NCBI GenBank assembly: GCA_030141605.1
Contig: JAQGDQ010000307.1
Coordinates: 188,001 to 209,092, forward strand
Direction of reading: 5' to 3'
Origin: Tubiluchus corallicola
Taxonomy: Eukaryota; Priapulida; Priapulimorpha; Priapulimorphida; Tubiluchidae
Length of the DNA stretch: 21,092 nucleotides
Position 1 is the first letter of the stretch, and the number at the start of each line of letters is the position of its first letter. The notes beneath the pieces are model-generated. The model saw nothing but the letters and a program-made list of their open reading frames with translations. It was not told where the DNA came from and made no database searches. The position numbers and the translations under genes were made by a program. Positions 1 to 21,092 of the stretch are shown one piece after another.

Positions 1-13
1 AAGAAATCTTGGC

Positions 14-43
14 ACTATTACACTTTCGCACCGCCTAGTTTTT
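14..43 (+). repeat. Left terminal inverted repeat
   Basis: Thirty bases that pair perfectly with 727-756. It lies just inside the AAATCTT duplication at 4-10. Confidence 0.88.
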
Positions 44-726
44 CCTGGCCTATAGTATTGGTTGTTTTCACGCCTGCAGGCCAGAAAGCAGACCAACAGG
101 CGTAATATACACCATATTCCCATAATATTATTGGTTCTTAGGCTTTATAATTCCAGATTAAAATCATACATTACTTACCGATGCCATTACGCAAAAAGCT
201 CCACGTGAATAACCGTGTTCACACCACTAGGCACTAATGCGCAATCGCTCTCGCGCAGTGAGGATGTGGCCCTTAACATGTATTTTTAGTTTCTTCGCAT
301 AATTTATGATTATTAGGGTTGCAGCCACGGGACCCAAGCTGGCATATACGAGGAAATTTTTTTAGACGACTACAGTTATTTATCATTAATTTTATTTATT
401 ACTGTAGTATTATTACTATTAGATTATAAAAAAGTAAAGGTTTTTTCTTTATTTCGTAAATGCGGTGAAGATGAAAGTGTGTCACGTGCTTTTAAGCTAG
501 GCCCTGATAATGCATAAACTAGTACGAAATTCGTCACGTGACTACACACACAAACAAGATGGCGATACGAACTGTATGGGTGTAGAACTGTGAATACAGC
601 GTAATTATTGGTATTTATACCTAATATATATGATTAAATTACAATTAGATTAGTGGAAACATTCACTGATGACGTAAGAATAATAGAATAATGACGTACA
701 AGCCTAGAAACGAGTAATAACCTACA

Positions 727-756
727 AAAAACTAGGCGGTGCGAAAGTGTAATAGT
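727..756 (-). repeat. Right terminal inverted repeat
   Basis: Exact reverse complement of 14-43. It is followed at once by the second AAATCTT copy (757-763) and then by open retrotransposon coding sequence. Confidence 0.88.
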
Positions 757-757
757 A

Positions 758-1427
758 AATCTTCAAGTAAACCAGTCAAAAACAGTAGAATATATTATTG
801 CAAGAGATGGTAGCCAGTCTTGGAAAAAGTGCAAGTACATGGGCACTTTTCTAAGTACCAAATATGACACTAAACGGAGAAAGCAACAAGCAATGCATGC
901 TTTTCTTCAGCACAAGAATGTATTAACTAGCAAGAAATTAAGTCTTAACATAAGACTTAGATTATATAAATTTATAATGCTTAAGTTACCAGCATATTTA
1001 TGTACAAGAGCGAAACTTGGGGTTTAACGATTACTCAAGAAAAGAATGTTATATATATATTAATTCTTTATTTGTCATAAAATGTTGACACATTTCATAG
1101 AAGTCTTAGGAAAGTTTTAAAGATAAGATGGCCATACATAATTAAAAATGAAGAATTTACATCAGAACAAAATTCAAGATCCGAAGATTAAGATGGCTGC
1201 TAGGACATCTTCTAAGATTACCAAATAAAGCATCACTAAGAATCGCCTTAAAACCTTGCAAAAAAACAACTTGTATAGCTAAGATAAATAAAGATGTTCA
1301 ACAACTTCAACCAAATCTATCTTTAGAAGTAGAAGAACTTACGCTGTTAGGTGCAGATAGAAGTGGGTGGAATGCTCTGATAAATGTTGATACCTCAATG
1401 CCTATAATAGGTGGAATCAGATTTTGA
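758..1427 (+). pseudogene. Decayed 3' end of a non-LTR (LINE) retrotransposon reverse transcriptase
   Basis: Conceptual translation gives, in order, the pieces typical of the C-terminal part of LINE polyproteins. NQSKTVEYI and WKKCKYMGTFLSTKYDTKRR (758 to about 900) are followed by TSKKLSLNIRLRLY, then after a frame break RKVLKIRWPYIIKNEEF (1081 to about 1170). After another break come RWLLGHLLRLPNKASLRIAL (1185-1258) and finally INKDVQQLQPNLSLEVEEL with DRSGWNALI (1275-1427). Stops and frame changes near 1025, 1188 and 1260 show that it is dead. These motifs lie downstream of the catalytic YADD block, which is not in the window. The left part of the element is cut off by the window edge and by the transposon at 11-756. 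The family level (non-LTR retrotransposon) is sure; the clade is not. Confidence 0.8.
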
Positions 1428-1890
1428 AGAAGAGGAAGTAGAAACTTCATAGGTAGTGAAACATGCATGCTAAACGACCTCCAGCAAACCAAAAGCAACT
1501 TGGATATCAAGAATTCATAAAGATACTCAACAGTTGAAACCAAGTTTAACAATAGCTTCACACTAGTTGAAAATTTTAGCTGCATACAGGAAACAATGGG
1601 GTGCTCAAATAAATGATAGAGGCTCAATGTCTACAACAGATGTTTAGAGCAACAGATGAAGAAGAAGAAATAGTAGAATTTGCATTGTCAATAGACGTAG
1701 TGGGCATAATGCTGATGACACATTGCAGAAACACGGTTTGAGTAATGGTACATAATGTATGTATGCAAATACATGTACTATTGTTAAACCATGGCAGAAC
1801 GCAGTTTGTTAGGCTATGTTTCTTAGTGGCAGCGTAACCATTTTTACATGTTTTGTTGAACTTATAAAACTGTAACAACTTGATCATGAT
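1428..1890. other. Non-coding stretch after the retrotransposon fragment
   Basis: No supported gene. It may be further decayed element sequence such as a 3' untranslated tail. Short open stretches, for example MFRATDEEEE near 1639, have no recognisable domain. Confidence 0.4.
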
Positions 1891-1930
1891 TAACCCTAAT
1901 CCCTACCCTAATCCCAATCCAAATCCTAAT
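1891..1930 (+). repeat. Degenerate telomere-like (CCCTAA) interstitial repeat
   Basis: TAACCCTAATCCCTACCCTA followed by ATCCCAATCCAAATCCTAAT is a run of imperfect CCCTAA hexamers, the C-rich strand of the TTAGGG telomere repeat used by most animals. Only about 40 bases are present, and most units carry a substitution, consistent with an old interstitial block or a chance low-complexity run. A looser echo (TAAGCCCTAGTCCAAGTCCC) starts at 2120. Confidence 0.5.
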
Positions 1931-2464
1931 CTGCTTCACAAACTAATTTCTCGTGTGTGGGAAATTGTAAACCAACCCAAAATTATTAGTAATTTAAAAT
2001 GTTTGTGCCATCCAGGTGTCTATTTTTGCAAGCTTTTCGACAATAGGTACTATAGTTTTAAAGTTTCAAGTTTTCATATTTTGGCTTCTGTCTTTGTGCT
2101 CTTAAACAATATTGATGTCTAAGCCCTAGTCCAAGTCCCTACTGTCACCCTGCATAGTTTCGTGATTTTACATACTATAGTTTTTGAATTATTCAATGGT
2201 ATGACTCGAATTGACCTGTATTATGTATCCTTATACCTTTGACCATTCACCACTTCATTTTCAAGGGCTGTGTTGGGAGCTGAGAAAACTTTATGCCTAC
2301 TACAATGGTGAAATGATGAAATCAGCATTTGTGTTTTCTTAGATCTGCTTGAGAACACATATGCAAAACCTGCGTGGGGAACATTGATTATTTATATTAT
2401 TGGTTTATATGGAACAACACTCTCAGACTCAGTGTATGGTTTAAGCAACATTATTCCTTTCCAG
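1931..2464. other. Upstream region of the phosphatase gene
   Basis: No coding evidence. It probably contains promoter, untranslated exon or intron sequence of the downstream plus-strand gene, because a splice-acceptor-like TTATTCCTTTCCAG ends at 2464. I could not locate the transcription start or the matching donor. Confidence 0.35.
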
Positions 2465-2505
2465 GTCTTGGTTTTCATCTGTGCCATGCTCATTTGTAAC
2501 CAATA
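2465..2505 (+). other. Probable 5' UTR part of the first coding exon of the phosphatase gene
   Basis: A pyrimidine-rich acceptor, TTATTCCTTTCCAG, ends at 2464, so an untranslated exon may be spliced on upstream. An in-frame TAA (2497-2499) precedes the start codon at 2506, so coding cannot continue upstream. A six-codon upstream ORF lies inside this leader. Confidence 0.5.

Positions 2506-2506
<1 letters not shown>
2486..2506 (+). promoter_or_regulatory. Upstream ORF (MLICNQ) overlapping the main start codon as TAATG
   Basis: ATG 2486-2488 reads six codons to TAA 2504-2506, and the last A of that stop is the first base of the phosphatase ATG 2506-2508. Such TAATG junctions permit termination-coupled reinitiation, and the uORF could damp translation of the main frame. 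This is inference from sequence; it depends on the proposed start being used and on this stretch being in the mRNA. Confidence 0.45.
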
Positions 2507-12839
<10,333 letters not shown>

Positions 12840-13726
12840 AATATTGCAGCTTCTTCTTCATTAATACTGGTAAATTCCTTAAATGTACATTTCTCAAAGT
12901 GGAAATCGTGATGGCTTAACAAATTTTAACATTACTGACTTTGCCAGAGATGCTTTTAATTAGTTTATTTAAAAAGTATTGCTGTTGCCATTTTGCTTCA
13001 TTGAACTGAATTTACATTACTCTTAACTTATATATTTATTATGATTCTTTCTTCTTATTGGGGTGTTTGCTTTATTTGTTAAATTAAACTGTGGAATGAG
13101 TAAAATCTGATATATTTCAGATGTACAAATATAATTAAAGAGTCCAGTTGTGTGCAAGAAAATATGGAAGCCTGCTTAGTGTGCAATATCAGTCATAATT
13201 AGTATACCATTATTTCATAAATTCCAAAAGGATCATAAAATTACCTTTGCTACTACTATATGTATTTTTGAATTTACTTATAGTTTTTTAGGTCATATAA
13301 TGCTGCTACTATCTCATTTTGTGATTTTGCTAGTGTCCCAAACATGTCCAATAGTTGCTCATCGCAAGGGCTACAATATGAAAGTGAAGTTATGAGAGTG
13401 GAGGTCCAAAGAAATATAATTTATGTAACTAATTTTTTACTGTACTGCCTGTGTGCACTATTTGATATGCAGACAAAAAGCTTCGACGCTCTTGCAAAAG
13501 TAACACGTTATATTATTCGCTATTGAAAAAAGAGCGTGCTACCTGTAATAAGTTACTTACTCAAATTTCAATTCACATAATATGTCATGTTTGAATAGAT
13601 TCTTTCAATAGATTTAATAGATTTAAACAGATTTATTCATTGGTAAGTAATTAGTAGGCAAATCATGCTAAACCGTGAAGCATATATATAAGTGTATTCA
13701 TGGTCTTTCTTTTCATTAAATTTTAG

Positions 13727-13765
13727 GTGCAAAGAGGTATCAGTTGTAAAACACCAGGCAGCTGA
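13727..13765 (+). CDS. INPP5K: Candidate alternative last exon of INPP5K
   Basis: An acceptor with a pyrimidine run (TTTCTTTTCATTAAATTTTAG) ends at 13726. Joined to the internal donor at 12806/12807 in phase 0, it reads GDLPP then VQRGISCKTPGS and stops (TGA 13763-13765), giving a 452-residue variant instead of ending VSPLSTDEAM. Supported only by splice-site quality and phase. Confidence 0.3.
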   Translation: MQRGISCKTPGS

Positions 13766-15284
13766 CAAGGCTAAGATGATCTATAGAGCCAAGCTGACCC
13801 ATTCAAATACGTCAAATCTTATGTTTATACAATTTATTTATCAATCTTTGTGAATATTTCTAAAGTTAAAAGTTTTTTGCTTTAAGACAATCATTGTCCC
13901 AAATCAGCAATAATTTTCATGGTAAAGCTTAGCAAACTTCCACAAAAAATTCCTTTTCCACTGGCAACTAAGAAGTGGCTGTTCATTAGGTCTGTAAAGA
14001 CTTTGTTTATACTTAGAATACCAGAATTCTCTACTATAGAGTAATAAATATAATATATTTGTAAATATCCATTATACAGCAATTAATTTATATAATTGTT
14101 AACAGTTTCAAATATTGCTTAGAAAGTATCTAAATATTATTATTTAGCTTCTTGATATTTTATTTTATATACCGTACATGAAATTAAATGCACATTAACT
14201 AAAAAATGAGTACGTCTATTTAATTATAACTGCGAATAGTTGCAATTATTTTTGGTTACTTAACAGTACAGCAATGAAAACAAAAATTGTGAAATTTAAA
14301 ATTTATCTTTTATACACTTACAGTTTTGTAGATTGAGCTGCAAATAAATTAAAATAATTGTCAAGTTTAAGTGTTCAAAAAGTACTTGCAAACCTTCACA
14401 GCACTTTCGAGACAATCTTCTGCCACATTAATATGTACAATGTCATTTAAAGGTTGTTTCTCACAGTCTTATTCAAACAGTCAGTGAAACTTCTAGAACA
14501 TACAGGAGAGTGATTAATGCTAATAGCAAGTTCTTAAGAATTTTCAAACATAATTTTGAAGTTCTTCAAGTCTTTTGAAGTCGTGTTTTTTCGGATGGTT
14601 CGGTTTGACTATAAAAACCTTCGTTGACTTTTTCCTGTAAAATGCCATTTAAACACGTAGATTAGAAAAGCCAGGTGTTTTATAAGTTGAAAACTGTGAA
14701 TTGTAGCAGTGTGAACAATAAGGTTGTATTTGAAATACGATGGTATGAGAAAGTTCTATTGTCAAATTTTTACGCGTTTTCTTCTGCTTCCAGCAGTGTT
14801 TTTTCAGCGGTTTATAGGTATTTAGATATGGCGTGTAAATTAAGACAGAATAGCAGAGATACCTAAGGTGAATTTAAAAATTTGACACACCCTGACAAGC
14901 CAATGCACTTTTAAAAGTCTGCCCTGTCAACACATATTCTCACAGTCATTGTCACTGTAACTGCCACAAGTAAATCAAGTTCTTATGAGTTAGGCCTACT
15001 TCCTAGACTAAAGATATCTATTGGTGATAATTTTTTTCTGCAGACACTATTATGTGGCTCTATGTTAAAGTGTATTGAAGATCTGAAATAGTTCATTTTG
15101 ATGCTAATGCATTTTTGTATCATACAAAAAAGCTACACTGTTGCAGTGAACATAATTAGGAGATATATCACAACGTTTCATCTATTTCACAGACATGCTG
15201 CAAAAAGTTGCTGTAAACATGTTTGAGGAAAGTGTTCTTTGATAATGTTCATGTGAAATAGACAGCACGTTTTAAGAAAACTGT

Positions 15285-15290
15285 TTTATT
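15285..15290 (-). terminator. Polyadenylation signal AATAAA next to exon G stop
   Basis: Minus-strand AATAAA (plus TTTATT) begins one base after the TAG stop of exon G. It supports exon G as a terminal exon. Confidence 0.4.
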
Positions 15291-15291
15291 G

Positions 15292-21067
<5,776 letters not shown>

Positions 21068-21092
21068 CTACAAATTACAATCATCTATTAGA

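Larger units (their letters stand above)
11..756. mobile_element. Non-autonomous DNA transposon with 30-bp terminal inverted repeats
   Basis: Bases 14-43 are the perfect reverse complement of 727-756; the repeat contains ACTTTCGCACCGCCTAGTTT on the left. The 7-mer AAATCTT lies directly outside each end (4-10 and 757-763), as expected of a target-site duplication. The left end carries three extra bases (GGC, 11-13) with no partner on the right, so the exact boundary and the duplication length (7, or a decayed 9-10) are uncertain. There is no transposase-like ORF between the repeats, so this is a MITE-like or internally deleted copy. It sits inside a retrotransposon fragment and splits its reading frame. 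A 9-10 bp duplication would suggest a Mutator-like element and an 8-bp one hAT or P; I cannot assign the superfamily. Confidence 0.82.
12840..15291. other. Intergenic region between convergent genes
   Basis: Receives the 3' ends of both genes. Possible plus-strand polyadenylation signals (ATTAAA) are at 13083 and 13134. A candidate alternative last exon of INPP5K is at 13727-13765, and a weak candidate minus-strand exon is at 14367-14467. The remainder is AT-rich and shows no supported gene, RNA or mobile element. Confidence 0.5.

Noticed and set aside
559-581. ATG in CAAGATGGCGATAC as the first coding exon of INPP5K (phase would fit with a donor at 582)
   Set aside because: The donor GTAGAA is poor and the site lies between the inverted repeats of a transposon. 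The exon at 2506-2531 has a perfect GTAAGT, fits the phase and has an in-frame upstream stop.
13331-13400. CTAG|TGTCCC as another alternative last exon of INPP5K
   Set aside because: From the internal donor in phase 0 it reads TGT CCC AAA CAT GTC CAA TAG; only a different frame is open, so the phase does not fit.
13891-14082. Minus-strand ORF with SFTMKIIADLGQ end
   Set aside because: Looks mildly coding-like but no recognisable domain, no fitting splice sites and no phase link to the receptor.

Overview
This is nuclear DNA from an invertebrate animal. It is AT-rich and intron-dense, with GT-AG introns of about 230-1850 bases, long microsatellites and decayed transposons. The two protein-coding genes belong to metazoan families, and their exon phases are as expected for animal genes. 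I cannot name the species; a non-vertebrate metazoan is the safe statement.

Left edge (1-1430): the decayed 3' end of a non-LTR retrotransposon, interrupted by a 0.75-kb non-autonomous DNA transposon with 30-bp terminal inverted repeats and a 7-bp target duplication. A short degenerate telomere-like repeat follows at 1891-1930.

Plus strand (2465-12839, possibly to 13765): a complete 11-coding-exon gene for a 450-residue inositol polyphosphate 5-phosphatase with a C-terminal SKICH domain, an INPP5K/SKIP orthologue by architecture and length (the human protein is about 448 residues). All splice phases chain without conflict from ATG 2506 to TAG 12837-12839. Its introns hold a (TG)n/(CGTG)n microsatellite, a pyrimidine tract, a 512-bp inverted-repeat transposon, a possible solo LTR, and an exact 28-bp copy of part of its own exon 8. 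The start codon overlaps the stop of a 6-codon upstream ORF (TAATG). An alternative last exon is possible at 13727-13765.

Intergenic (about 12840-15291): the two genes converge here. I see no convincing gene, only possible polyadenylation signals and one weak candidate exon.

Minus strand (21067 down to 15292): a class C seven-transmembrane receptor, closest in pattern to the GPRC5 / bride-of-sevenless group. The whole 7TM bundle lies in one exon (20112-21067), and its N-terminal part lies outside the window. A long cytoplasmic tail is spread over exons at 18856-19086, 18237-18390, 17805-18002 and 16929/16960-17265. Two further candidate terminal exons lie at 15953-16124 and 15292-15502. The last three exons all enter in the same phase, so the receptor could be made with at least three different C-termini. 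The tail carries a PPSY and an NPVY motif and a His/Arg-rich stretch.

The two genes are separate transcription units on opposite strands, and nothing in the sequence shows that they act together. I found no tRNA, rRNA or CRISPR. The most interesting observations are the phase-compatible alternative receptor tails, the TAATG-coupled upstream ORF, the intronic copy of a phosphatase exon segment, and the nested transposons. I did not find a clearly new biological system.
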